A stretch of 64,000 nucleotides of DNA from Pyropia yezoensis (lineage: Eukaryota > Rhodophyta > Bangiophyceae > Bangiales > Bangiaceae): the NCBI GenBank assembly GCA_009829735.1, contig CM020619.1, forward strand, positions 31,331,751 to 31,395,750. The letters are read 5' to 3'. Below are positions 1 to 13,500 of the stretch, in pieces (position 1 is the stretch's first letter; every line of letters begins with the position of its first letter). Under the pieces are notes generated by a model, which was not told the DNA's origin, searched no databases, and saw only the letters and a list, made by a program, of their open reading frames with translations. The translations under genes were made by a program, and so were the position numbers.

Positions 1-1263
1 CCCGTTCGTCAACAAAGAACGGGAGGATCTCCAGGGCCAGCCCCTCGTTAACGAGGGCCTTGTCCGCGGCTGCCTTGAAGCTAGTCAAGAAGCCGATGAC
101 TGCCAACGGGCGTCCGTTCGGCCCCCCGAAAATAGGGACTCCCTTCATAAGGGTCTGCATAGAGCGGATCGCCCGATGCGACGTATTACGCATCGATTCC
201 GACACGGTGGTAGAGCGGTCCTCCAAACGATAACGTTCCGGAGTAAGAACCGACCGGAAGACCTCGTTGACGATCTCCGTGTCAGCGTCCTGGATATCCA
301 GTCGCTTAGCCAGTTGATGAGCAAACTCATCGGACTCCATCCGCTTCAGTAGGCTCGCAGTTACCTGCGCCGTCATAGCTTCCACCACTGAAGATGGTAC
401 TTCAGGCGTCGGCACCTCGGGAACCCGAGTTGCCTGGCCTCCTTCGTCGTGGGGATACTGTGAGAGGGTACCCCCTCCCCCAATAACCGACTCTGCACCG
501 GCGTAAGTATCCGCCGGGTCGTGTCCGCGGAGTCCGCTTCGGGTGCTCCGAGCGTATCGCTCCGTGTGACTCCGTTCCAACTCTGCCGACGAGTCGGATC
601 CATACCCCGTTGTGTCCGGGGGTTGTCCGGGAGTTGCTGCGCCGGGGTCGACCCCGGTGGACTTCGAAAGTAGTCCGGCCGGTTCAAACCGTACCGGTGT
701 GGGAGGAACACGACGGGGTCCCGTCGTGTGGCGTGTTGACATCAACACTGCCATTGCGTCCTCCGTCCGCTCTTGACGAGCGTCGAGTCCGGAAAACCGG
801 GCCTCGATGCGGGCCAATGATGCCATCAGGGAATCCCCTGGTGAAGGAGGCGGCGGAGTGAGGTCGGTCGATGACATTTGAGGCGGGCCCCCGCCTCCTG
901 CCGTCCGAGCCGTGCCAAACGTCGATCCGGCACCGGAAAGCATTGGCGTCTCAATGTTGTCGATCGGGTTCCCGATCCCGGTTCCCGTAGTCACCTCCGG
1001 AGTCGGCGTCGACGCCGATCCGTCATCTTGAACGTTCCCCGTCTCTTGGGTAGACATAGTCACACTCCGTCAACCGACGTAACAATCACCACGAATCAGA
1101 GAGCGAGGGGGTAGATTGGGGAGAGTAACAGTAGATCACAGTCAGAGGTAAAAACTCAACACAATCGATCAGGTCGCAACACCACGAGTACAAGAAAAGG
1201 ACCGGATCCCTATCCGTGTGCCAGGGCCGAAGACGGCGTCACCACAAGGGTGACGGAAACCCG

Positions 1264-1281
1264 TCCCCTGCTGCTCCACCA
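1264..1281 (-). other. Primer binding site of C1
   Basis: On the minus strand it reads TGGTGGAGCAGCAGGGGA, one base after the LTR. TGG at this position pairs with the CCA end of a tRNA. Families A and B have nearly the same 18-mer at the same place. Confidence 0.75.
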
Positions 1282-1282
1282 A

Positions 1283-1644
1283 TGTAGCACAATAGGAATC
1301 CGTCGCACGTCCACTCTCAGGGAACACTCACCAAGGGGGATCGACACCGACGTCACCGGGAGGCCAAGGTTGCTGTCCTTGGAGCGCAAGCCACGGGACC
1401 AAGATGGGAGCCCAAATGGGAGGGGTTTGTTGTTCTACCTTGGCCGGCGGTGGATTCGCCGCCGGCCCCCTCGTTATAAACCCTCGGAGACACTACTAAC
1501 TACCCTCCACCCCAAGATGCAAGTCCCTCTGGTCATACGTAACTTATAGATACCGTGACCAGTACGGACTCTCAATTGAAAGCCAAGGATTAGAAGTAGC
1601 CCCCCTAATACTAGGGTCACAATACGGCCGACCATATTGCTACA
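1283..1644 (-). repeat. LTR of family C (5' LTR of C1)
   Basis: It begins TGTAGCA and ends TGCTACA, perfect 7-bp terminal inverted repeats with TG...CA ends. About a dozen differences by eye separate it from the second copy at 54973-55335. The primer binding site lies one base beyond its inner end, which fixes the orientation as minus. Confidence 0.9.
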
Positions 1645-4600
1645 CTTCCCCCTCTCCCCCACGCCCCCCGCCGCTTCGCGCTCCCCCCCCCCCTGCCGAT
1701 TCGCCCCCCCACCCAAACCTTCACCCAAGCCCCGATTCGTCCCCCCACCCGAGCCACCGCCCGCGATCTCGAGGTCTTCCCAGAGGGTTGCCTCGCCGGC
1801 CGCCACAGCGGGAACTGTGCCACCGCCCCTCGCCACCACGGATGGTGGCATGCCTCGACAGATCGCGACTGCCGTGGACGCAGCAGCCGCTGCTGCGGAC
1901 GCGTCCATTTCCGTGACAGATCCTCATGCCAGCCCTGAATGGTCACGACGCTCCCTCTGCACTGTTCCTGCCCAAGTCATGAGGGAAGTTCTTATACTTT
2001 GTACCATCACTATCACGATTTTTCTCGCCACATGCCAAGTCGCAGTACTTGATCGTACATCACGTCGGAACAGTACTGTACCGGCTCCGAACGGTGCGGT
2101 ACAGAAGCGGGCTACTTCTTGGGGACACCCCTGGACATAATCGCGTACGCACTGTACCCAGTCAGACAATACCCCATACAGACTGTATGCACATGCAGAA
2201 ATATAGGCATTATCAACAACCACTGCGGAACACTCTGTCGAAGTCAACATCGCTTGCGAAGTGCCGCAACGTCGAGGCGACTGCCGCAAGCCGTTCCACA
2301 AGGAAATCAACCGAATCGGGCCTTGTGCGCGACGCCGGGAACAGCGGCACTGCGCAGCCCGTATTCCCGTACTTCGTCTACTGTACATGCGTTGGCAGCC
2401 GTATTTTTAGTGCAGAGCCTCATAGGGACTTCGTGGAAGCCCATGGCACGGAACCCGGTCAAGAAAGAACTACCTACCGATAGAGGATTGATGTCTCATA
2501 ACAAGGGGTCTGATTTATAACTTTGTTGGTTGACAACAAGGGACGGAATCTGAATTTTTGGGTAGATGTCTGAATACAAGGGATCTGATCTTGAGCATAG
2601 ATGTCTGATACTGTAACGTGGCAACGGCCGAGGCCACCACAGAACCTGCGCATGTCTTTCCTCAAGAAAAATATACGAACGAGGAGCACAGGATGTGGTG
2701 AGCACATTGCTGTGCAGCATGCAGCACAAAAGAGGCCCAGCTCTGGTGCCAAGAGCGTCCCGTCTGCTCGCGCGGAGACCCGCGGCAGCGATTCCACATG
2801 CGAATTTACTTCTCTCCGGATGCGACTTTACAACCCTGTCTCCTTGGGCGCTGGTGGACGGCCGCCGGGGATGAGCGCCAGCGCGTGGATGGATGGACTG
2901 CGGGGGCGACCTGCATCAATGTCAATGGCAGAGGGGACCGCGCTCCCCCCCCTCACGCACCGCGCCCACTGCTTACTCCCCGCAACCCCCCGAGCTGTCA
3001 CTCCAAGTCGCTCACGGCGGGCGCCCCCCCCCCCCCCCCCGCCCCGACCCCGCCCTACCCCGCGGCCGACCCGCGCGACCGCATGGCCCCTGCCGTCGTC
3101 GGCAGGCGCGTCCGCGTCCCCGCCGCTCTGCGCCCGCCGAGCCCCCGCTACGCATCGACGTCATTGGCACTGCAATACTCGAACTTGCCCCCGCCCCTGC
3201 ATCTGAAGTAGTTAGTATTGGAGCGGAGTGGCGCGGCATTGCGTTGAGCGCGCGTGTGCGCCCGGGCGTGGGCAAGCGCCGCCGCCCGCCCGCCCGCCGC
3301 CGTCGGGGGGGGGGGGGGCGGCCACCCCGGTGGCGGCGCTCGTTCCATTGGCCGCCGCCGCCGTCGCCGCCGCCACGGTCGCCGTCGCCCCGCATGTGGA
3401 CGCGTGGGCCACCCCGCCGGCGTCTGCCATCGGAGCAGCGGCCGCTGCCGCAGCCACAGTCATGTCTGTGGCACCGAACGCAGAACCCGACCCGACCCGA
3501 GGCTATTGGCCCCTACACACTCTCCCTCGGTGTGACGGCGGGCCCATGCTGCCTGCTCTGAGCGCCTGAACATCACACCCCACTTCGTCCGACGACGCAT
3601 GCGCAGAAAGTGGGAGGGGGGGACGCGGACGTTGCCGCCGCAGCCACTACCGTCACCGCCGCCATGGCCGTGACGAGCAACAAAGCTTTGCGGATGGAAA
3701 GGGCCATGGCCGTCGTTCGACTAGAGGAGGGGGGGCGGCGGGGGGGGCGGGGGGATGAGAAGAAGGGAGCGGGCCGCGCGTCGTCGGCGTGGGACGGTGA
3801 GCGGCCAGCGGCACGGGCGGGAAGGGAGGGAATGGGGAGCGCCGCCGCGTCACATCTAAAAGTGGGAGGGTGCGGAGGGAGGCAGCACAGCGCAGCGTTG
3901 CTTATCCCCAGTCAAGATGCAAGCCCGATTCTGGCCAGATCTCTTGCTTCGTTGTGCAAATTCTTGCCATGCTCGAGCACGAAAATGCACGGCTCAAGCG
4001 AGATTTTGCTTTTCTCATCGGGGGGATGGGCTGGGGCCAAGGAATCTCCGTCAGGATGACCAAAACGATGGCCGCTGTCGGCGTTCTGTCAACCAATGAC
4101 AACAGCGGTGGCGCTGCTGTTTGCTGGATGGAGCTGCTGCACCAAACAAGTGGTATAAAACTCGATCCTCTCGGACACGTGTCAGTATCCCTCGGGGAAA
4201 AGGGACAGGTAACACAGAAAGGGAAACTTCGAGAGTGGTATGCCTGCTGCATCACGTGCCTGCTGGCAGAGCCAACAGATATGCAAGGTACTGCACACGG
4301 GAAAGATGAATGCAAACGCGCATTTGTCTTTTTTTTTTTCCGTGAGGGCGCGGGCCAAGGGCGCCTCGCTGTCCCTCTTAACGTGCATTAGGGGGAGCCT
4401 CGGCACGTTGGACAGGCTGCCCCCCCCCTACCAGAAGTCCCTCTCTTACGTGTGGGTAGCGTAGTCCACCGCATCCCAGTGCTGGGCACGGGCCACGCCC
4501 GCCAACTATCCCCACACGGCGGGCGTCTTCCGGCACCTGGTGTCCCTTGGTCGTCATCCCGGGTCGACGCCAAGTCAGGGCCCAGGAATGCTACAGACGG

Positions 4601-5221
4601 GAAGTACTCGAGAGGAAGGCTCGAAGCGGGGAATAAGATAGGCGAGGGTGGGCGGGGGGGAGCGAGGGGCAGAGGGGCAGGGAAGTTCACAGGGTGACAG
4701 GGATCAAAACACAAGGCACAGAAAACGTACGTCTTGTGACATGACGGACGCCGACGAGAGAATCGGGGGTGATGAGGAGGCTTGACGGGGGCGAGAGGGC
4801 GGTGCGACAGGGGCGAGAGGGAGGCTCGAAAATGGTGAGATGGAGATGCGACGGGGGCAAGATGCAGGCTCGACGGGGACAAGGAGAACAGCCTGGGGGA
4901 CCAAATGGCGCGTAAGTGGTTTTTTGTCGAAGGGGTGCGGCCATCGAAGTGCGCGTGCGATGACGAGCCCAAAAATTCGAGGAGCACAGGAGGCAGAGCG
5001 CTGCAGGAGTGCGCGCAGTCTCGCCGAGGAATCGGGGGTAGCTGGCGTCAACCCTTCGCCCGCGAGCCGAAATTATCTCCGAGCTCAACCACTCTCGCTG
5101 ATTTCGCTGAGTGCCTGCGGGCGGCCAGCGCGCTCAAGCGCCTGCCTGCGATGGGAATTAACTCGAAAACCATTGGCATTCCCTGGTGATCCAGCGGACT
5201 TTCTGTAGGGCCTCGAGGTCC
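1645..5221. other. Intergenic stretch, no convincing gene
   Basis: This is host DNA flanking C1. Several short frames exist on both strands, but all are low-complexity (Pro, Ala, Gly, Arg) and overlap each other. Visible structure: an 8-bp hairpin CTGTACCG/CGGTACAG (2076-2083 and 2097-2104), a degenerate 37-bp tandem repeat (2490-2630), C and G homopolymers around 3027-3045 and 3306-3320, and a CCAAT box (4093-4097) followed by TATAAAA (4154-4160). The last pair could mark a plus-strand promoter, but no supported gene follows. Confidence 0.5.
2490..2630. repeat. Degenerate 37-bp tandem repeat, about 3.5 units
   Basis: Units start near 2490, 2527, 2565 and 2602. Recognisable cores are GATGTCT...ACAAGGG...TCTGAT at 2490-2514 and 2565-2589, a weaker GACAACAAGGGACGGAATCTGA at about 2531-2552, and a partial GATGTCTGAT at 2602. 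The stretch is AT-richer than its surroundings. Confidence 0.55.
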
Positions 5222-8200
5222 TGTTGCCCCGGTCATGGAGGGCGTCGCGGCAGAACTGGCCCCTCGCAGGGAAGCAGAGCGCGCCACACTGGGACAGGAG
5301 ACAACTGGTGTAACCCGTTCCTCCCTTTGCATTTGATTCCGAATTTATCTAAATCAGGGATACTTTGCTTGATAGGAAATCCAACATGGATTTGAGTGTT
5401 TTCTGCATTTTGTCGTCTTGAATTTTCGTGTGGCCCGGTGGGCAGGTGCTGGGGTGAGAGATTCTGAGTGGCGAGATATTGAGGGACCCTGGGGGGATGA
5501 GGGGAGGGACAGCGGGGCTTGGCCCTGCTTCCCCGTCCCGACCAAGAAACTGTTGGCCCACCCACCATCTTCTTGTTTCGTCGTGGGGGGACTGCCCCAC
5601 AACAGGGACAGCATGTGTGCGACTCGCACTTCTTCCGGTTCCCCGGACACATGAGGCAGCCCTTGTGCACCACCCCAACTTGGGTGCTGGGTGCGCGAGT
5701 GGTTTTTGCCACATTTGGTGGAGCGGCAGGGGACAGAGGTAAACTTTACCTCCGGGTGCACCCGGGTGTAGGGGGCCCTCTGTCTCAGAGAAACGGTGGT
5801 CTTGGACTGTGTCGTTCGGATCGTTAGCCAACATGGCTGGATCGGACCCCCCGTCGTCCGGGGAGTACACGGGTGACGAACTTACTCCAGTGCCTTTGAA
5901 TACTGGTGAGACACGGGTAGGTTTACCTGGGGTCGCAGAGGGACTAGAGGTCCCTCATGCTAGCAGTACTGGGAGTACGGGCGGGCAACTGGCCACCCCG
6001 ACTCAGTCGGGAGTTCATTCCGGTGACACCCCCGATAATGGTGGGCCGAAGTCTGGCCACCGGGTGGTACGCTCAACGGGGACGTCCCAAGGTGAGAGGA
6101 CTGTCCCCGCGGGATCTGCTCGGGTTGGCGCCACCTTTGACATGGAGCCATCGCCAACTAGGCTTTCGGTGGACGGCGGACCTCCGTTGGGCGGTGATGG
6201 GCTCGCGCCCTCGCCCCGGGTTGAGACCCCTGAGGATCGTCGTTCCCCCTCAGGTGGACTCCCGGAGGCTGACCGAGTCTCAGCTGGAGTCGAAAATCCT
6301 CTCCTGGAGTAAACTGTCCGTCGGGCGGCGACCGATGTGTTGCGGCAGGCTTTGCCGGAACTGGTGGTCACGATGACGAATACCATATTGAATCAGATTG
6401 TGGCGAGTTTGCCGCATGGTCTCGATGTCAAGACCGGAATGGGGCTCTCGAGCCCGCAGACGAAGGGAACACTACACCCTACGCCTGTATTGGGGCGTCC
6501 CGAACAGCGACCAACCCCTGTGACTCCAAACTTGGGAACCACGGGAACGTCAGGAGGTCGAACGCCGAATACAGGGGCATCTCCTGTAGAGACACCGGGG
6601 GCTACACCTAGCCCGCCGGTGTTGACGGCAGAGACGGGTCACTTCACCCCTCTGCCCCAGCGGCTGTTTCCTCAACGTGAGGTGCCGCCCAAGATCCAGG
6701 TAGCCAACCCGGTTTACCAGGGTATATTTGACTGTTGAGGTCTATGCCCTGAACAACAAGTCAGTGGCGTATGGCCTTGTTCAGGCCCGAGGTATGGGCC
6801 GTGCCAAGAAGAACGTAACTCACTCTTAAAGGCGCAAAGCGGAGTGGGATGGAACTCCCCCCCTCCGTGTATTTGAGTTCCTACGTCGTTTTACAAGAGC
6901 CTGTGATGACAATGCCATAAGTAAAGGCATGGCTTTCTACATGGTACAGGAAATCACCAAGGGCGACCTACGGACGGAAATTTTTCCGTCATGCCCAGTT
7001 CCTCAAGTGGCGGAGCTGGTGAGGTGACATCCTACCGAGAGCTCATGAACTGGTTGTTAAGGGCTATGATTGATGAAGCCGCGTTGGCTTCTCAAGTCGA
7101 GGAGTTTACGCAGGCGAACCAGGAGGAGAATGAGGACGAGTCGTCCTTTGCGGACCGAGTCCGTAAGCTTAACAATCTCTCCGTAAGCTTACCAATCTCT
7201 GTGGCTTTCTTCATCTACAAGCTGTGGTGAAGAGTCGCTTTGTGGAGGGTCTCCATTGGTCGGTCCGTATGGAAGCCCGGGAGCATATCACCTCCCTGGC
7301 GACACTGGCCGAGTTGGCCAGGTTTTCCTACCGCAGAGGAGAGGCTCTTCGCAAGTTGCGAGATGAGCAACGCCAAAAACGGCATGTCGAGTTGGCCAAG
7401 GAGAGAGAGGAGGCTCGCAAAGCCAAAGAGATACGGGAGGCCCGCCGGATCCGTAAGGATAAGGCGGTAGGCACCGTGGGAGATTCCCAAGGTGGCCTCT
7501 CGAGTTCCCAAGTCGGGAAGACCCTCCCGGGAACGGAAAATCGATGTTGGAACTGCAACGCTGATGGACACTGGGTGTACGACTGCCCTATGTTGAGTAA
7601 ACGTATACAACAACATGTTAAGAATGCAAGTAAGAAGACGGCAACGGGAAAAGTACGCTCGCACCGCGAGGGGAGTGCGCGGCCGGTGGTGGCGGTGGCC
7701 ACAACCTCTGCGGAAGAGGCGAACACGTCGTCCTCGGACTCGTCGTCCTGCCCTTCGCCTGCTGAGTCTGACGCGAATTCGGCGGGAAACGAGTAACCGC
7801 TGGCGCTGGTCGTCCGAAGCTCACAGCGGCAGCCTCGGCCAAGTGGGTCCAGAGGACGAAGCAACCCTGTCGCACACTGCGCCGATCCAAAGGGGTCCGC
7901 CCACCTCGGGTAGGACCGCCTCAGAACCTTAACTCCCGGAGGGTCATCGAGGTGCTGACTTGAGAGAACTTGCAGGTGGCCGGCGGGGTGCAACTAGCCC
8001 CAGGCCGTGCATGTTGCGCCCGTATCCTACTGGACACTGGCTGAGGCGCTTCCTTGATTCGCAAGTCGCTGATCCCCAAGGAAGTGGAACTCCAACGATG
8101 TAAGTCCTGGGCTAACTATTTGATCGACATCAATGGTGGGATACTGCCCATCTTTGGTGCTGTGACCCTGCCAAGTAGGCTGGGGTCCCATGAGGTCAAC

Positions 8201-8984
8201 GTGACCTATGGTGTGGTTGAGAACATGTCAGTGCCCCTGCTTCTGAGCACTTCGTATGTGGTGACTCAGGTGCCTTTGATTTGTGGCGCTGAGTACTGTG
8301 TTATGTTGATGAATGGGGAAACTATCCCTATCGTTGGTAAGGGGAAGTCTGTGGCTCCTGTAACAGTATCACAGTCGAAGCTAGTCTGTTATGTGAGAAA
8401 AGGGCTTACTGCTTCCTCGCGTCTGGCCCGTAAGGTCACGTTGCCTCCCAGCTCGGTGGCACACGTTAACGTGGTAACTGATTACACGGGGATCGGCTTG
8501 GTGCACCCTAACCCCCGTCTTGCTCGTAAGCACCATATGCATATTGCCCTTGGCACGATGGAATCCAAAGCCGGGGTCCCGTGGATGGTCCAGGTGATGA
8601 ACCTGAGCTCTTCACCCAAGAATTTCAAGTCGGGAGCCAAGTTCGGCTATATCGACGAGTACAGGGGTTCGGTGATAGCGGTCACCCTCAACTCGGGAGT
8701 GACCGGCGGCAAGAAGCCCGCGGAGTAGAAAGACAAAGCCAAGTCGGCAGCCCCTCCTCGACCTCACATGGATATAGAGAATGTTCCGCCCAAGTTGCGG
8801 GTTCAAGTTGAACGCCTCTTGGACCAATGTGGCAAGTTGTGGGATGGCTGTATAGGGGAGGGCCCCGTTCAAGGGCCCTCGTCAAGGAGCAAGTTGCTCG
8901 CATAGAGGCCCTAGACGTGATTGAGGCCAGCAACGCCGAGTGGGCGAGCCCAGTCGTGATCGTCCCCAAACCGGGTGGGACGCC
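5222..8984 (+). mobile_element. Ty3/gypsy LTR retrotransposon A1, 5' part
   Basis: Same family as the complete element at 43802-53169, clearly similar along its whole length. Parts: 5' LTR about 5222-5713 (the left edge is uncertain because its first 100 bases are diverged), primer site 5716-5733, a leader with the palindrome CCGGGTGCACCCGG (5752-5765), gag about 5830-7796 with a CCHC knuckle (CWNCNADGHWVYDC, about 7550-7590), a retropepsin region about 8000-8730 and the beginning of reverse transcriptase. It stops near 8984, where an unrelated minus-strand element begins. It is broken, with several breaks, and lacks its 3' half. Confidence 0.85.
5716..5733 (+). other. Primer binding site of A1
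   Basis: TGGTGGAGCGGCAGGGGA, two bases after the LTR end (...TTGCCACA, 5713). It is identical to the site of element A2. Confidence 0.8.
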
Positions 8985-10504
8985 ACCCACACCCTCTTCC
9001 CTGCGTGGTCACCGACCGCTGGGTTCATGTCAACCCCCGCCGTATGGCGGGCGCTTGGACGAGGTTCCGTCATCTCTTTCCGGACCTATATGAGGTCCCC
9101 ATTCATACTCCCACCGACTACCCTGTCGTCCGCTTTGCGAATGATTGGAAGGTGGCGCGGCAGCTGCAGGAGGCGTGTGACCGCCCTTCTCTGCGGGAGG
9201 GAGCTATGCCGGTCTTGGACCTGGCGTACTATCCGGGGCCGCTGCCTCCCATTGGGGAGCGCTCACGGGGATACTCCCTGCGCCAAGCGCTGGCAGAGCA
9301 TCGACATCGTCGGCGGCATGGCATCTTTGCCTCCGCGGAGCAGCGGGAGGTCGAGGGCTTAACCCATGAAGACCGGCTGAAGTACTATCCGGTAGTCTTC
9401 ACCTGGTGGAGTGAGTACGAGGTGCCTCGCGACATGGCCGCGCGGATTGGAAACCTTGTCGCTCTCCGAGGTAGTCGGCTCATGACCGACGGACCAGACT
9501 TTGCGGCCAGGGCTACCCTGAACGCCTGCTGGCTTGTCGAGGTGGCGGATATACTGCTGTCATCCGGCCGGTTCTATGAACATGCCTGGCTTATCCCTCT
9601 TCCTCTGCTTCGGGTTCTCAAGGAGAGTCCTATTGACGTTCTTTGCACTGACCACCCTGACCGGGCGGCATACCTTCGGGCCCTTCTTCTCCCCCTTGAG
9701 GAGGTACACCTTAAGGCTCTACCCTCGTATCTGGGTCTTCCATTCCGGCCCCGTTTACTGGTCCGGTGCTCGCGGTCTTTGACCTCCGAGGGTGCCCTCA
9801 TCTTGGAGCAGGGGTTGGGGCGTGAGAAGCTCCCTTATTCTCCTGGCGTGGAGTCCACGACTCGGGTCCCTGCCCCGGAGACCCGTATGGAGGAGGAGGG
9901 ACCCCTCCTCCTTGGTTTTGGCCAGGAGCGGTATGGTCCCTCCTCTCTGCCAAACTCTCCAAAGGGGAGTTACGGAGAGCGTGGGTCTGCGGGCTCATGC
10001 GGCGGTAGGTCTATTAGACCTCCTTCGCCACGGAGCTTTTCTCCGGGGGAGGATGTCCGCGCGCCGGGTGGGCGCCGTGTGCTTGTGCCGGAGCCTGTGG
10101 CTCCGTTCCGCTGGGGGGGCTCGCCTTTGGCAGTGCCTCGTCCCATCCCGGGCACTACTGTGGCCGCTTTTGGGCAGGACTTTGACCCTTCCCCTCCTGC
10201 CCTTCGGGATGCCGTCGAGGACTCCCTTGTGATGGGGTTATGCCGGGCGTATACGGGCCTAGCCAACGATCTGGCGGCGATAGTCGCCACCCGTGGAGAC
10301 TGGCGAGACATCCCTCCGGTGGCTTTGCCACTTCTTTCTCGGGAGGCGCTCGCAGAGCGCCTGGATCGGGAGCTGGGGAGGGCCAACATGGAGACCATGT
10401 TGCGGGTCTCCAGACTTTCGCTCCATGGTGCCGCCGAGGCAGCTTACTGTGGAGCGGGGCTTGGCCCTCGATACTTCACTGCTTCCCATTCTGAAGAGAA
10501 GTGA
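8985..10504 (+). CDS. Antisense frame of element B (aORF-B), start missing
   Basis: This is an open frame of about 500 codons on the strand opposite to pol of element B, lying between pol and the missing 3' end. Its beginning is lost with the end of the element near 8985, and the first ATG inside is near 9044. It has no recognised domain. A central block YYP...WW...(V)EV...GS.L...PD...(A)..A.W.(V/L)EV is shared with the antisense frame of A2 in the same order and spacing, and more weakly with that of C2. The later part is rich in Pro, Ser, Arg and Gly, and the last 100 residues are helical and charged. Codon use is GC-rich and the protein does not read as a shadow of pol, because pol lies entirely to its right. 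Function unknown; a nucleic-acid-binding or accessory protein is one guess. Confidence 0.7.
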
Positions 10505-13500
10505 GGGTATTAGTCTTCCCCCTCGACGAGGGGCGTTGTGTGTTTTCTTTCTTCCGTGCGAGAAGGAGGGATGAGGGATAGTTTTGCGTTGGTTTCCACC
10601 TTTCCCATAGGGACTGGCTCCGCCGTATTCCCCCCCCTCTTTGTCTGAGGGCTGATTATCACTCTTCTTCCTCCGTTTTCCCTTGGGGGAACAGTCGGGA
10701 CCCTTGGTCCCGTCACTTGATGGGGAGCTGGTGCCTTCGGGCATACTTCAGCAGAGCCACCCGTGGCACACCCTTCTTGGGATGCCAAGTATCCCCTTCG
10801 GGACCGTGGCCAAAGCACCACACCCGGAAGTCCAGGTCGGGCTTCCCGTCTTCGTCCTCCAGCCACTGGCGGCCGACAATCGGTTCGAACACTTCATTCC
10901 CTGGGGATTCCTCGGGGCATTCGTTGAACGCGTCCCGGGCTTCCCGTACCCGCATCCGTACTGGATCCCCTGCCTTAGGCGGGGGAGTACGGGTGATATT
11001 GTCTTTACTCTTCGTCTGTTCTCCCGTAGGTGTTTCAATTAAAAACCGTTGCCCGTCCGTGCGTAGCACCATATACGGTCCCTTAGTCCTTGAAGACATT
11101 TTGGTCCGCCCCTTAGCATAGGATTTCACATAAACCTAATCTCCTTGAGACATAGTCTCTTTATCTTGTTGTATACCAGCGTCATAAACGCGTTTGTAGG
11201 CCTCTTGGGCCTTATCCAAATTCTTCCTGATCCGGGGGATGAGGAGGCGCATTTCCTTTACATATTGAACCGCCGCCGTATCGGCGCCAGGCTCTTCCGT
11301 GTCCACAGAGCGAACCTTAGGTAAGCGCTCAATATTCGAGACTTGCAAGCGCCGAGGGCTCACAAAAGTCATTGGGGCTACCCCAGTTCTCGAATGCACC
11401 TGCATATCATGGGCAGTCGTCAGGAGGGACACATAGCGATCCCATTCCCGTGGGTGCTCGGACGAATACGTCCGTAGCTGCCGCATGATTGTCTTGTTAT
11501 ACCGTTCCACTTGACCGTTGGTCTGTGGGTGATACGGAGTCGTATAGTTTGTGGAGAATCCTAGGAGCCCCGTGACTCCTTGGAAATAGACGGCCGCAAA
11601 ATGAGTTCCGTTGTCCGTCAGAGTGGAATCCGGGATGCCATAGGCAGCTACCCAATAATCGATAAATGCAGAGGCTACCCCAAGGGCATTCATGTTCGAC
11701 AGTGGGACCGCCCTGACCAGTTTGGTGAACCGGTCGCACATCACCAGGAGCATGATATGCCCATTCTCCATCTTCGAAAGGGGACCCAGCAAATCCATGG
11801 CCACCGATTGGAATGGCTCATGGGCGGGGAATAGCTTCATAGAAGACTTATGCCTCCTATCCGATATGCGGCTCTTGGTGCATCCTGGGCTGTTATAGAC
11901 ATACCCGTATACATCCGCCACTAGGGCGGGCCAATAAAAATACTGGCGCATCGTCCTGTACATCTTCCGGGAACCCGGATGACCCACCGTAGGCGCGTCA
12001 TGATACATTTCCAGAACAAGCTTCCTCAGTGAGTCCGGAATGACCCATTGGTTATTCCCCCCGAGTAGGGAGTGGCGACACAGTACACCATCGTCGTCTT
12101 CAAAGAAGAAGGCGTTCCGCTGCCAACGGGCATCCTTTGGAGGGACGAGAGGCCCCTCCATCCGGCGTTGCTTGCAAAATTCATCAGAGGCCTGGGCCTC
12201 AATGAGCTCTCGAAGCGCAATCTTCCCGAGGCCCTTAAGGTGTCGGTCTGTGAAGGCCTTTGCTGACCGGGTCACCGCCAATACGGGTATCTGGTCATCC
12301 AAAGGTGTCCTATCCAAGCCATCCGTAGTAAGGCGAGACAGAGCATCAGCCACTTTGTGGTCCTTCCCCGGTTCGTGCTTAATTTGGTACGAGAATTCCG
12401 CCAAGCGGAGCCTCCAGCCCGTAAGGCGTCAATTAAGGCTATTGCTTGTCATAACAGAAGTGAGGGCAAAATGGTCACAGCGCACCGGAAATGCGGATCC
12501 TTCCAAGAAGGAGCGCAGGTAGGTCACTGACAACACCACTCCGAGTGCCTCAATTTCTGTGGCACAATAGTTCCGTTCGGTTGGGGCTAGACCCCGACTA
12601 AAATACCCGACGGGGAGATACTCCCCGTCCTCTTGTTGTTGCAGCAAGGCACAGCCCTGCTGCTCATAGTTGGCGTCCACCTCCACAATTTAATGGGCTC
12701 CCTCCCGAGGGATGGCCAAAATAGGAGGCTTCAAGAGGCAGTCGCGAAGCTCCTCGAATGCCGCTTGAGTCTCCTCCGTCAGAGGAGGTAGTTCCTTGGC
12801 TAGGTGCGTACTAGTCAGCACGCTCAGCGGTCGAGCGATACGGGCAAAACTCGGAACAAACCTTCGGTATACCCCACACATGCCCAAGAAGCTCTTCGGC
12901 TGCGTCTGTGTACGCGGATAATGCAACCCCTTCAGGGTTTTGGAATTCTCATACACGGCCACCCGCCCTGGGCGGATGACATGTCCCAAGTATTCGACCT
13001 CCCTCTGAAAGAGGTGGCACTTTGACGCCTTCAGCGACACGCCGTTCTCCTTGAGGAGACTCAAAACGTGTTCCAAGTGGTGCAGGTGCTCCTCGTCAGA
13101 ACGAGAAAAGACGATAACATCGTCTAAATATACGAGGCAGGTCTGCCACTTCACACCAGCCAGGATAATATCCATAGCTCTCTGGAACGTCGCTGGAGCG
13201 TTGCAGAGCCCAAAGGGCAGCCCCATACATTGCCAAATGCCCTTATGGCACGTAAATGCCACCAGGTGCTTATCCTCTGGTGCAATAGGAATTTGCCAAT
13301 ATCCAGCGTTACAATCTAGGGTGCTAAACACCCTGGCCTCCCCTAGGGAGTCCAAACAGTCATCCATCCTTGGGAAGGGATATGCGTCCTTCACCGTTAC
13401 GAGGTTGAGCCGCCGGTAGTCAATACAAAACCGGGGCGTACCGTCCGACTTCGGGACGTTTACCACGGGACTAGCCCACTCGCCCTCGGCGGGTTCAATA

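Larger units (their letters stand above)
1..1644 (-). mobile_element. Ty3/gypsy LTR retrotransposon, family C, 5' end only (C1)
   Basis: The element runs leftwards out of the window. From its start it has a 362-bp LTR (1283-1644), a primer binding site at 1264-1281, a leader, and a gag frame beginning with ATG at 1057 and open to the window edge. The gag part is Pro/Thr/Ser-rich at its start and becomes helical and charged later, as usual for gypsy gag. Next to the primer site the leader can form a short hairpin (GTCACC/GGTGAC, about 1238-1254). The LTR is about 97% identical by eye to the one at 54973-55335, so this is the same family as the element at the right of the window. No break is seen in the visible part, and the age cannot be judged from one LTR. 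Confidence 0.85.
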
